Positions 41,829 through 49,405 of a DNA stretch of 64,000 bases are shown one piece after another. A model generated the notes under the pieces. It was given only the letters and a program-made list of their open reading frames with translations, was not told the origin of the DNA and did no database searches. Origin of the DNA: Lentzea fradiae (GTDB lineage Bacteria; Actinomycetota; Actinomycetes; Mycobacteriales; Pseudonocardiaceae); the NCBI RefSeq assembly GCF_900100955.1, contig NZ_FNCC01000005.1:310001-374000 (forward strand), written 5' to 3'. The position numbers and the translations under genes were made by a program. The stretch's first letter is position 1. Each line of letters opens with the position of its first letter.

Positions 41829-41857
41829 ACGGGGGCGGCCTCCTCGGCCGCCCCCGT
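41829..41857. terminator. Bidirectional terminator hairpin
   Basis: ACGGGGGCGGCC and GGCCGCCCCCGT form a perfect 12-base stem around TCCTC, between the convergent PIG-L and surface-protein genes. Confidence 0.88.
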
Positions 41858-41874
41858 CCCTTCACTCAGCTAGC

Positions 41875-42558
41875 TCACGCCGAACGGCGGCGGCGCAGGA
41901 ACAGCAGGGTGCCGGCACCGGCACCCACGAGGCCGACGCCCGACAGCAGCATCACCATCGGGGCGGCACCGGTGGACGCGAGCGGCTCGTCCGGGGTGCT
42001 GCCACCCGGCGCGGGGGCCGGGGTGGTCGACGGAGCCTCGGAGGACGAGGGCTCCTCCGAAACCGAGGTGCTCGGCGCCGTCGACTCCGAGACCGTGGTG
42101 GTCTCGACCGGCGGGGTCGTCGTCTCGACCGGCGGGGTCGTGGTGGTCGTCTCCACCGGCTTCGTGGTGGTCGTCGTGGTCGGCTTGACGCACGGCGGGG
42201 TCGTGTGGGTCTTCTCGTAGTTGTACTGCTTGCCGTCGGACGCGGTCACCTTGATGGTGAACGTGTGCCCGACGGTGCCGTCCGCTTCGAACGTCTTCGG
42301 CTCCAGCTTGTTGCCGACCTGAACACCCCAGTTCTGGCCGAACTTCTCGTCGGCCAGAACCGTGTCACCGTCCTTGATCAGCACGGTGTTCTTGTTGCCG
42401 CCCGCGTACTGGGTCAGCTTGACCTTCAGCACAGCCTTGTCCTTGACGCACTCCGCTGACGACACCGGGGTGTGCGCGCTGGCCGGGGTGGCCAGCGCCA
42501 GCGAAGCGAGGGTCGCGGTCGCCGCCACCGCGAACGCGCCGAGAACTCTGCTTGCCAT
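41875..42558 (-). CDS. LAXTG-anchored cell-wall protein
   Basis: A 227-residue surface protein precursor: signal peptide ending ASA, a beta-rich domain of about 100 residues with a likely disulfide (AECVKDK...PPCVKP), a Thr/Pro stalk with VETTT/PPVETTT repeats, the sortase motif LASTG, a membrane helix and an RRRR tail. LAXTG is typical of class E sortase substrates. No sortase gene lies in this window. AGGAG precedes the ATG at 42558. Confidence 0.92.
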   Translation of the reverse strand: MASRVLGAFAVAATATLASLALATPASAHTPVSSAECVKDKAVLKVKLTQYAGGNKNTVLIKDGDTVLADEKFGQNWGVQVGNKLEPKTFEADGTVGHTFTIKVTASDGKQYNYEKTHTTPPCVKPTTTTTTKPVETTTTTPPVETTTPPVETTTVSESTAPSTSVSEEPSSSEAPSTTPAPAPGGSTPDEPLASTGAAPMVMLLSGVGLVGAGAGTLLFLRRRRSA

Positions 42559-42614
42559 GGAAACTCCTGCTCTGCATTGGTGCGTTGGCGGTTCAAACAC
42601 AATGAACTACTAAA

Positions 42615-42630
42615 TCACCCGACCGGGTGA
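42615..42630. promoter_or_regulatory. Palindrome upstream of the LAXTG gene
   Basis: TCACCC-GACC-GGGTGA lies 57 bases upstream of the surface-protein start, in a 132-base gap that also contains the palindrome GCAACGTTGC (42677-42686). Candidate operator or weak terminator of the nuclease-helicase. Confidence 0.3.
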
Positions 42631-42690
42631 ATCGCGTCACGCTAGCAATCCATAGCGCTCGAAAGGTCACCGTATGGCAACGTTGCGGTG

Positions 42691-45561
42691 TCACCACGGA
42701 TAGCGCGGCATGTTTTCTGTTAATCCGATGACCCCCGCTACCAAGCGCATCTGCTCGACTCCGCGCGCGTCGGCGTCCAGCAGGCGGGGCGAGCAGATCA
42801 TCACGGCGAGCACCTGGGCGCGCGAGAGCGCCACGTTGATTCTGTTTCGTGACAAAAGAAAGTCCAGGCCACGCGGCAGGTCCACGGTGGACGACGACGT
42901 CATGGACATGACGACCGCGGGTGCCTCCTGGCCCTGGAAGCGGTCCACAGTGCCCACGCGGGTGTTCTCGAACCCCGCCTCGGCGAGCTTTCTGCGGATG
43001 ACCCGCACCTGGAGGTTGTACGGGGCCACCACCAGCACGTCCGCGTCGGTGAGCTCCCGTGAGCTGCCGTTGTCCGTCCACGTGCGACCGACTAGCCGCC
43101 GCACGGTGTCCACGACCGCGTCGGCCTCCTCTGTGGACGACGTGATGTTGTGGCGGTGATCGACTTCCCGCAGGTAGATGCCCGGCTCGATGCCCGCGAT
43201 ACTCCGTTCGGACGCGGACTCGTGCGAACGGAGCAATCCGGCGTAAGAAAGTTTCGAAACAGGTTCGCAGACGGCCGGGTGCATTCTTCTGGTCTCGGCC
43301 AGGAAATAGCCGAGATGCTCCGGAATGACGTCCGCGTCGCCCAGCAAATGGCCCAGGGCGGATGCGTCCGATCCCGGTGGGTGGACGCCCTGGACGACCT
43401 GGGGCAGCTGCTGCGGGTCGCCCAGCAGGACGAGGTTGCGCGCCGCGGTCGCCACCGCCACGGCGTCGGCGAGCGCGAACTGACCGGCCTCGTCGATGAT
43501 CATCACGTCGAACGGCTGCGCCTTGATCACGGCGTTGGAGAAGGTCCACGCCGTGCCGCCGACCAGGTGTCCCTGCGGGTGCTCCTCACGCCAGCGGGCC
43601 AGCGCGCCGTTGTCCTTCGGCTGGTCCCACGGCACGCCCTCCTCGGGCTTCTTCCCCTTGTGGCGCTTGGCCATCGGGATGTCCGGGTCGACCGACGACA
43701 GCACGTTCTCCACGGCCTTGTGCGACGTGGACGTCACCGCGACCGTCTGGCCCTGGTCGATCAGGTGCTTCACGAGCTTGGTCGCGAGGTACGTCTTGCC
43801 CGCGCCGGGCGGCCCCTGCACCGCGAGCGTGCCGCCGTCGAGCTGGTCGACCGCCTTGATCACGGCCTGCACCACGTCGGGGTGCTGCGGCAGCGGCTGC
43901 GCGGGCGGGGTGCGCAGCAGCAGGTCGATGCCGGGGTTGCGGGGCAGCAGCGGCAGCAGGTGCACGGCCTGTTCGGCCAGCTCCGCGACGGCCTCGTCCT
44001 TCGGCGACGCGGGCACCGGGCTGCCCGGCAGCACCGCGAGCGGCAGGTCGCCGTGCTCCTGCGCCGCGCTCTCGGTCACCACCAGCTCGTACGGGTTGTC
44101 GTCGGCCACCACGGCCGGGCGCGTGACGCCGCCGGGGTAGAGCAGCCGCACCTGCTCGTCCTTGCCGAACGGGTGGGGCCGCTCCGGGTCGATCCGCGCC
44201 TTCACCTCGCGCTTGTGCGTGCGGACCCGTCCCTTGGGCGGCACCCAGTCCTCGGCCCTGAGCGTGATCGGCACCGCGCAGTTCGAGTCGGTCTCCAGGT
44301 CCGAGATCGGCGCGCTCGCCTGCCGGAAGAAGTCGCCCCACGCGGGGCTGGCCTCCCGCCGGTGGTACCCGACCGTCGCCGCGAACAGCGTGTGCCCCTC
44401 CGCCAGCAACGGCTCGGTGAGCGCCGCCATCCGCCGCGCCCGCTCGGCCGCCTTCTCCAGCGCGGCCTCGTCCCGCTCCGGCGGCGGCGCCGTCTCGACC
44501 TCGTGCTCGTGCTTGACCCGCACCAGCAGGTCGCGAATGCCGCGCGTGGGGTTCTCGTCGTCCAGCAACGGTTTCAACGCCTGCAGCGTGTACTCCCGCG
44601 TCGACACCCGAAGCGCCCGCCGCGTCAACGCGCCGAGGTCGACGCACCGCCGCACCAATTCGTCCACTTCGGACTCCTTGGTGGCACTGCGCGCCGCCCG
44701 GCCGGTGAGGTCGTGCGGCGTGAAGTGGTAGACCGTGCCGGTGGGCGTCCGTTCGACGAACTCCGCGAACGTCCCTTGCCAGCCCGGCGTCCGGAACGTG
44801 TCGCCGTCGACCTCCAGGAACACGTCGTCCTCGGCGGGCTCCGGCAGCACCGCCAGCGCTTCCGGCGCGACGACCTCGTAGCTGGTCACGCCCGTGCGTT
44901 CCTGCCGCACCTGCAACCGCGCCTGCGCCGCGAGCGCCGCGAAGCTGGCGGGGGAGAGCGTGGCGGGCCGCTCCTCGGTCTCCGCAAGCGCGTCGATGGT
45001 TTCAATGCCGACCGAAACCAGCTTCCGTCGCTGGTCCGCCCGCAACCCGGCCACCAGCGACAGGTCCCGCGCCTCCTCGCGACCGGAAGCGCAATGACGG
45101 GCGAACCGGCACCCCGTGCACGCCGCCCGCACCTCACCCCACGACCGCTCCGGCGCGGGGCCGGGCGTCGCGAGGCGGTTCTTCAACCGCCCGAGCAACG
45201 GCGCGAAGTCGGCGACGCGGAACGCGGTGCGCCGCCCGTCCACGATCAGATGTGCCCGCTCGGCCCCCAGCGCCTGCGCCGCCGCCACCAGCGACAGCAC
45301 GGCCAGCGGAGTCGCCTCACCGGCCTCGTCGCACGGCTCATAGCCCTCCGGCGTGCGGACGAGCGTCCGCGCCGAGCAGTGGAACGTGCCGTCGAAGAAC
45401 ACGGCGTCCTCGACGAGGTCCTTGCCCGCCCGCATCTCCTCGGCGGTCCGCGCGGCCCGTCGGCGCAGCTCAGCCGGGTCGCCCCGCCGTTCCGCACGCG
45501 CCAGGTGGCTGCGGTGCTCGCATTCGAGCAGGTCGACGAGGTCGGACGGGCTGACGAGCAT
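42691..45561 (-). CDS. TM0106-type RecB-like nuclease fused to an SF1 helicase
   Basis: A 956-residue protein. The N-terminal RecB-like part carries a probable four-Cys Fe-S cluster (CEHRSHL near the start; CTGCRFARHC near 150). A middle segment starting DVFLEVDGDTF corresponds to the RNase H-like domain of the family but is much shorter, with DxEGDPF changed. The C-terminal SF1 helicase has GPPGAGKT (near 580), IIDEAGQ, GDPQQLPQ, ETRRMHP, VDRFQGQE and NVALSRA. Helicase motifs are intact; the nuclease function of the middle domain is doubtful. Confidence 0.9.
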   Translation of the reverse strand: MLVSPSDLVDLLECEHRSHLARAERRGDPAELRRRAARTAEEMRAGKDLVEDAVFFDGTFHCSARTLVRTPEGYEPCDEAGEATPLAVLSLVAAAQALGAERAHLIVDGRRTAFRVADFAPLLGRLKNRLATPGPAPERSWGEVRAACTGCRFARHCASGREEARDLSLVAGLRADQRRKLVSVGIETIDALAETEERPATLSPASFAALAAQARLQVRQERTGVTSYEVVAPEALAVLPEPAEDDVFLEVDGDTFRTPGWQGTFAEFVERTPTGTVYHFTPHDLTGRAARSATKESEVDELVRRCVDLGALTRRALRVSTREYTLQALKPLLDDENPTRGIRDLLVRVKHEHEVETAPPPERDEAALEKAAERARRMAALTEPLLAEGHTLFAATVGYHRREASPAWGDFFRQASAPISDLETDSNCAVPITLRAEDWVPPKGRVRTHKREVKARIDPERPHPFGKDEQVRLLYPGGVTRPAVVADDNPYELVVTESAAQEHGDLPLAVLPGSPVPASPKDEAVAELAEQAVHLLPLLPRNPGIDLLLRTPPAQPLPQHPDVVQAVIKAVDQLDGGTLAVQGPPGAGKTYLATKLVKHLIDQGQTVAVTSTSHKAVENVLSSVDPDIPMAKRHKGKKPEEGVPWDQPKDNGALARWREEHPQGHLVGGTAWTFSNAVIKAQPFDVMIIDEAGQFALADAVAVATAARNLVLLGDPQQLPQVVQGVHPPGSDASALGHLLGDADVIPEHLGYFLAETRRMHPAVCEPVSKLSYAGLLRSHESASERSIAGIEPGIYLREVDHRHNITSSTEEADAVVDTVRRLVGRTWTDNGSSRELTDADVLVVAPYNLQVRVIRRKLAEAGFENTRVGTVDRFQGQEAPAVVMSMTSSSTVDLPRGLDFLLSRNRINVALSRAQVLAVMICSPRLLDADARGVEQMRLVAGVIGLTENMPRYPW

Positions 45562-45606
45562 GGGGACCGATGGTAGTGCGCCGGTCCGGCGGAACCGGGA
45601 GGCGCG

Positions 45607-46065
45607 TCACCCGCGAGAGGCGAGTGCTCCCTCGACCACGGCCCGCCGCGGCACCCCGGCTCGCCGGCGCAGGAGCGAGACGACGAGAACGATCGCGAAT
45701 ACGGTACCCAGCACCGCGTGGTAGGCGACGTTGAACGCGGACTCCGGCACCACGTTCACCCAGAAGAGCAGCTCCCGGCTCAGGACACCGGTGCCCACGA
45801 GCAACGCGAAGCCGTGCCACGCCAGGGAAGGCAGGACGGCCGCCGCCGTCGCCCCGTCGGGACCCCGCTTCTTCGAGATCTGCCATCCCAGCAGGCCGAC
45901 GGTGCCGGCGTTGACCGCGAGCGCGACCAGCGCCGTCAGGGCGATGAGCAGGTAGTGCCCCTGGTTCATCTCGGTGGCGGGCCGGCTCACCCACGCGGCC
46001 ACCGCCTGCACGCACATCGCGGTCAGGGCCGCCCAGTGGAAGGCAGTGGTGCGCTGGTCGTTCAC
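45607..46065 (-). CDS. Four-helix membrane protein of unknown function
   Basis: A 152-residue protein with four predicted membrane helices (WAALTAMCVQAVAAWV, YLLIALTALVALAVN, AWHGFALLVGTGVL, AVLGTVFAIVLVVSLL) and a basic C-terminus. No family recognised. It lies 45 bases upstream of the nuclease-helicase on the same strand and may be cotranscribed with it. Confidence 0.7.
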   Translation of the reverse strand: MNDQRTTAFHWAALTAMCVQAVAAWVSRPATEMNQGHYLLIALTALVALAVNAGTVGLLGWQISKKRGPDGATAAAVLPSLAWHGFALLVGTGVLSRELLFWVNVVPESAFNVAYHAVLGTVFAIVLVVSLLRRRAGVPRRAVVEGALASRG

Positions 46066-46150
46066 GGTTCCCCATTCGAACGCGGTGGCGGCAACTCACC
46101 CGGCACCACGATCATGCCGCAAGACCGGCGGAGAGCCCCGCACCGCGACT

Positions 46151-46217
46151 CCTGGCGGCACGGGCGGACGACCCGCGTCCATCCCCGGGACGCGGGTCGT
46201 CCACCCGTACCGCCAGG
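46151..46217 (-). terminator. Long terminator hairpin downstream of ku
   Basis: Arms 46151-46180 and 46188-46217 form a 30-base stem around seven bases with only two imperfect pairs. Those two are C-A on a plus-strand transcript but G-U on a minus-strand transcript, so the structure fits RNA from ku, which ends at 46244. Confidence 0.85.
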
Positions 46218-46243
46218 CCCCGCACGGCCCGGCGGCGAGGTCC

Positions 46244-46906
46244 TCAGACGTTCGCCTCCACGAGGTGCAGCAACGCCTCGTGGTGCGTGTCCGGGTAGTC
46301 GCGCGGCTTGAACGGACGCGTCTGCGCCCGCACGAGGGCCGCCGCGGCGGCCAGCTCCCCGGTCCGCACCTCGGTGTCCCGGTGCAGGAACGCGAAGTGC
46401 GGCTCACGGACCTCATCGGGCCAGAGAAGCGTGTGCAGGACGAGAACACCATGCTGTGGGCGGATGGCGGCGAGCGTCTCGCGTCCGCGCAGCGCGAACT
46501 TCACGATCGCCGCGGCTTTCGTCCGTTCGAGGGTCTCGCGCAGCAGCACGTACGACCTGACCGCCAGGTCGTCCGGCTCGACGTAGTACGGCCGGTGCAG
46601 CGCCACCGGGTCCAGGTCGCCCTGCGGCGCGAACTGCTGGACGTCGATCACGCCGTCCTCCGGCGCCGGCAGGTCGCCGGGGTCTATCTGCACGATGCGC
46701 CCGTCTTCGAGCTCGTAGCCGCGCCCTATGTCGTCAGGTGTCAGGCGCAGCGAGCATTCGCCGCACACCTGCTGGTGCCGCACGCGCCCGCTGTCCTCGC
46801 GGTGCACCAGGTGCATCCTGCTGCGGTGTTCGGTCGCGGCCGAGACCAGCCGGACCGTCATCGTCGTCATCCCGAACCGAAGTGCTCCCCGCCACACAGT
46901 CCTCAT
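46244..46906 (-). CDS. ku: Ku-like protein (non-homologous end joining)
   Basis: A 220-residue bacterial Ku core: MRTVWRGALRFGMTTMTVRLVSA, RMHLVHREDSGRVRHQQVC, GRGYELEDGRIVQID and HRPYYVEPDD, then the dimer and ring segment through KFALRGRETLAAIRP. It is shorter than usual (about 270-300) and lacks the basic C-terminal extension that recruits LigD in many species. No ligase D is in the window. An SOS-box-like palindrome lies 13 bases upstream. Confidence 0.92.
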   Translation of the reverse strand: MRTVWRGALRFGMTTMTVRLVSAATEHRSRMHLVHREDSGRVRHQQVCGECSLRLTPDDIGRGYELEDGRIVQIDPGDLPAPEDGVIDVQQFAPQGDLDPVALHRPYYVEPDDLAVRSYVLLRETLERTKAAAIVKFALRGRETLAAIRPQHGVLVLHTLLWPDEVREPHFAFLHRDTEVRTGELAAAAALVRAQTRPFKPRDYPDTHHEALLHLVEANV

Positions 46907-46919
46907 GACAAATGAGTAC

Positions 46920-46935
46920 TCGAACAGGTGTTCAA
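46920..46935 (-). promoter_or_regulatory. LexA/SOS-box-like palindrome before ku
   Basis: TCGAACAGGTGTTCAA matches the actinobacterial LexA pattern TCGAAC-N4-GTTCGA with one outer mismatch and lies 13 bases upstream of the ku start, where a repressor would block transcription. Confidence 0.5.
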
Positions 46936-47014
46936 ATAGACCTGCTCAGTGACGAAACGGCTCGTTCGGGTGCGTCCGACGGGTACCCCGGACGCGTGCG
47001 TCACCAGCTCTGCC

Positions 47015-47077
47015 GGGGAACGCGGGGGCCCTACGTTTCCTTCAGGGGAACGCAGGGCCCCCGCGTTCCCCTGAAGG
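47015..47077. repeat. Interlocking inverted repeats with alternative folds
   Basis: Two perfect hairpins share sequence: stem 1 pairs 47015-47032 with 47054-47071 (18 bases), and stem 2 pairs 47039-47053 with 47063-47077 (15 bases). Only one can form at a time. The GGGGAACGCGGGGGCCC element is related to the palindromes of the dispersed repeats at 4519 and 31177. It lies downstream of the SDR stop (minus strand), so one role is termination. Confidence 0.75.
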
Positions 47078-47108
47078 ACGGCGGTCAGCGGAGGGCGCCG
47101 GCCAGGGG

Positions 47109-48494
47109 TCACCAGGCGGCGGGGGCGTAGTCCTTCAGGAAGCAGCCGTACACGTCCTCACCGGCCTCGCCGCGCACGATCGGGTCGTACACCCGTGCCG
47201 CGCCGTCGACCAGGTCGAGCGGGGCGTGGAAGCCCTCGTCGGCCAGGCGCATCTTCAACGGGTGCGGGCGCTCGTCGGTGATCCAGCCGGTGTCGACGGC
47301 GGTCATCAGGATGCCGTCGCTGTGCAGCATCTCCTCGGCACTGGTGCGGGTCAGCATGTTCAGCGCGGCCTTGGCCATGTTCGTGTGCGGGTGGCCGGAA
47401 CCCTTGTAGGCGCGGGAGAACTGGCCCTCCATCGCGGACACGTTCACCACGTACTTGCGGCGGTGCGACGACTTGGCCATCGCCGGGCGCAGCCGCGAGA
47501 TCAGCAGGAACGGCGCCGTCGAGTTGCACAGCTGCACTTCCAGCAGCTCCACCGGGTCGACCTCGTCGACGTTCTGCACCCACGAGTTCGTGTCCGCGGT
47601 GTCGGGCACCAGGCCGCCCGCGTCGATGTCCTTCGACCCGGCCATCAGCGCGAGCGTCGTGACGGAATGCGCCTCCGGGACGGCGGTGCCCGGCAGGGCG
47701 AGCTGGCCGTGGCCGCCGAACGAGATCAGCTCGGGGCGGCGGGCGTCGCCGGTCAGCGCCTCGTGCTCGGCGGCGGCCAGCGGCGCGTAGGCGCCGGGGG
47801 AGCGGCGGACGGTCTGCGCGGCGTTGTTGATCAGCACGTCGAGCGGGCCGTGGGCGGCGACCTCGTCGGCGAGCGCCAGCACCTGCGACGGGTCACGCAG
47901 GTCGATGCCGACGATCTTGAGCCGGTCGATCCAGTCGGCCGCGTCGGGCATCGAGGCGAACCGGCGGGCGGCGTCCTTGGGGAAGCGGGTGGTGATCGTG
48001 GTGTGCGCGCCGTCACGCAGCAGGCGCAGCGCGATGTACATGCCGATCTTCGCCCTGCCACCGGTCAGCAGCGCGTTGCGGCCGGTCAGGTCCGTGCGGG
48101 CGTCGCGCTTGGCGTGGTTGAACGCGGCGCAGGACGGGCACAGGTTGTGGTAGAAGGCGTCCACCTCGACGAACCGCGTGCGGCACGTGTAGCAGGAACG
48201 CGCGCGCATCAGCGTGCCGGCGGTGGCGCCCTGCGCGTTCGACACGAGCGGCAGGCCCTGCGTCTCGTCGTCGATGCGGTCGGGCGAGCCGGTGGCGGTC
48301 AGCGCCGTCACCGCCCGGTCGTTGGCCACGATGGCGGCCTTGCGCTCGGACTTCCGGAACTTCTTCGCGGCCTTGAAGATCTTCGCGGTGGCCCGGCGGA
48401 CGCGCACCGCGTCCTCGTGCTCCGCGGGCAGGTCCTCGACCTGGGCAAGCACGCGCAGGCAGACTTCCAGCTCTGCGGGGTCGATCGAGGTCAT
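47109..48494 (-). CDS. SDR-family protein with N-terminal zinc ribbon and altered active site
   Basis: A 461-residue protein. Residues 1-95 are helical and basic; CYTC...CPSC (about 100-123) forms a zinc-ribbon-like element; from about 135 a Rossmann SDR domain follows (LLTGGRAKIGMYIA, LINNAAQTV). The usual YxxxK becomes TNMAK, so the catalytic Tyr is replaced by Thr, while Lys and the SAMEG Ser remain. The frame is open far upstream to 50633, but the true start is the ATG at 48494 (MTSIDPAELEV). The function is unknown; ligand binding or unusual catalysis is possible. Confidence 0.85.
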   Translation of the reverse strand: MTSIDPAELEVCLRVLAQVEDLPAEHEDAVRVRRATAKIFKAAKKFRKSERKAAIVANDRAVTALTATGSPDRIDDETQGLPLVSNAQGATAGTLMRARSCYTCRTRFVEVDAFYHNLCPSCAAFNHAKRDARTDLTGRNALLTGGRAKIGMYIALRLLRDGAHTTITTRFPKDAARRFASMPDAADWIDRLKIVGIDLRDPSQVLALADEVAAHGPLDVLINNAAQTVRRSPGAYAPLAAAEHEALTGDARRPELISFGGHGQLALPGTAVPEAHSVTTLALMAGSKDIDAGGLVPDTADTNSWVQNVDEVDPVELLEVQLCNSTAPFLLISRLRPAMAKSSHRRKYVVNVSAMEGQFSRAYKGSGHPHTNMAKAALNMLTRTSAEEMLHSDGILMTAVDTGWITDERPHPLKMRLADEGFHAPLDLVDGAARVYDPIVRGEAGEDVYGCFLKDYAPAAW

Positions 48495-48530
48495 GAGCAG
48501 GAATTTTACGCGTGGAGGGGTGGTGGTCCG

Positions 48531-49250
48531 GTGACCGGGCCTGAACTGCTGGTGCTGTGGGACATCGACAACACGCTGATCACGGCGCGCGGCTTCGGCC
48601 ACCGGATGTACCGGCTGGCGTTCCGGGACGCGTTCGGCAGGGAGCTGAGCGGCCCCGTCGACCTGGGCGGACGCACCGAGCTGGACGTCATCGCCGAGAT
48701 CTTGCGCGAGCACGGCATCGAGCACACCGACGAGTCGTCGCGGCTGCTCGCCGACGCGCTCGCCGGCTCGTTCCACAGCCGCCGCCACGAGCTGCCCGAC
48801 CACGCCACCGTGCTGCCCGGCGCGCTGCGGGCGCTGGAGCACTTCGCGGCCGACCCGCGGGTGCACCAGGGTGTGCTGACCGCGAACCTGCGCAGCGTCG
48901 CGCTGCTCAAGCTGGAGGCCGTCGGGCTGGCGCACCTCGTCGACTGGGACGTGAGCGCGTTCGGCGACGAGCACCTGGACCGCGCGGGGCTCGTGACGCT
49001 CGCCCGCGACCGCGCCCGGCACCTGCGCCCGTTCGGCGCCGACGAGGTCGTGCTGGTGGGGGACACCCCGCACGACGTCCGCGCGGCTCTGAACGCGGGG
49101 GTGCGGGTGGTCGCGGTGGCCACCGGCCGCAACACGCCCGGCGAGCTCCGCGAGGCGGGCGCCGGGGCGGTGGTGGACGACCTGAGCGACCTCGGCGAGC
49201 TGGTCCGGCAGGTGTGGAAGGGCGTGCGGGAGGGAAACCGCACGACATGA
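48531..49250 (+). CDS. HAD family hydrolase
   Basis: A 239-residue HAD phosphatase with motif I LWDIDNTLI, a helical cap, the Thr of QGVLTANLRS (motif II) and LVGDTPHDVRAA (motif IV). It resembles phosphoglycolate- or nucleotide-type phosphatases. GTG 48531 follows GGAGGGG. It is divergent from the SDR gene, and its stop overlaps the acidic micro-protein ATG (ATGA), starting a run of overlapping genes that leads into the SLOG-SLATT pair. Confidence 0.92.
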   Translation: MTGPELLVLWDIDNTLITARGFGHRMYRLAFRDAFGRELSGPVDLGGRTELDVIAEILREHGIEHTDESSRLLADALAGSFHSRRHELPDHATVLPGALRALEHFAADPRVHQGVLTANLRSVALLKLEAVGLAHLVDWDVSAFGDEHLDRAGLVTLARDRARHLRPFGADEVVLVGDTPHDVRAALNAGVRVVAVATGRNTPGELREAGAGAVVDDLSDLGELVRQVWKGVREGNRTT

Positions 49251-49405
49251 ACCCTGAAGCACCCGACGCCGACGTCCAGGAGCAGCGGCAGGAGGTCGTC
49301 CCGGAGCCCGCGGAGCCGTCCGGCGCCGCGCCGCTGGAGGCGAACGAGGCCGACGCGTACGAGCAGCACCAGGAGGTCCCGCTCGACGAGGAGGATGGCG
49401 TCTAA
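49247..49405 (+). CDS. Acidic 52-residue micro-protein with duplicated motif
   Basis: This short, strongly acidic protein contains two copies of a motif: ADVQEQRQEV near the start and ADAYEQHQEVPLDEED at the end. Proteins with this EQ(x)QEVPLD pattern are familiar small actinobacterial proteins without a known role. It overlaps the HAD stop (ATGA) and the next start by 11 bases, so it is translated inside the operon. Confidence 0.75.
   Translation: MNPEAPDADVQEQRQEVVPEPAEPSGAAPLEANEADAYEQHQEVPLDEEDGV

Noticed and set aside
46912-47130. 72-codon plus-strand frame through the interlocking hairpins
   Set aside because: It translates palindromic repeat DNA and the SOS-like site, with no ribosome-binding site.
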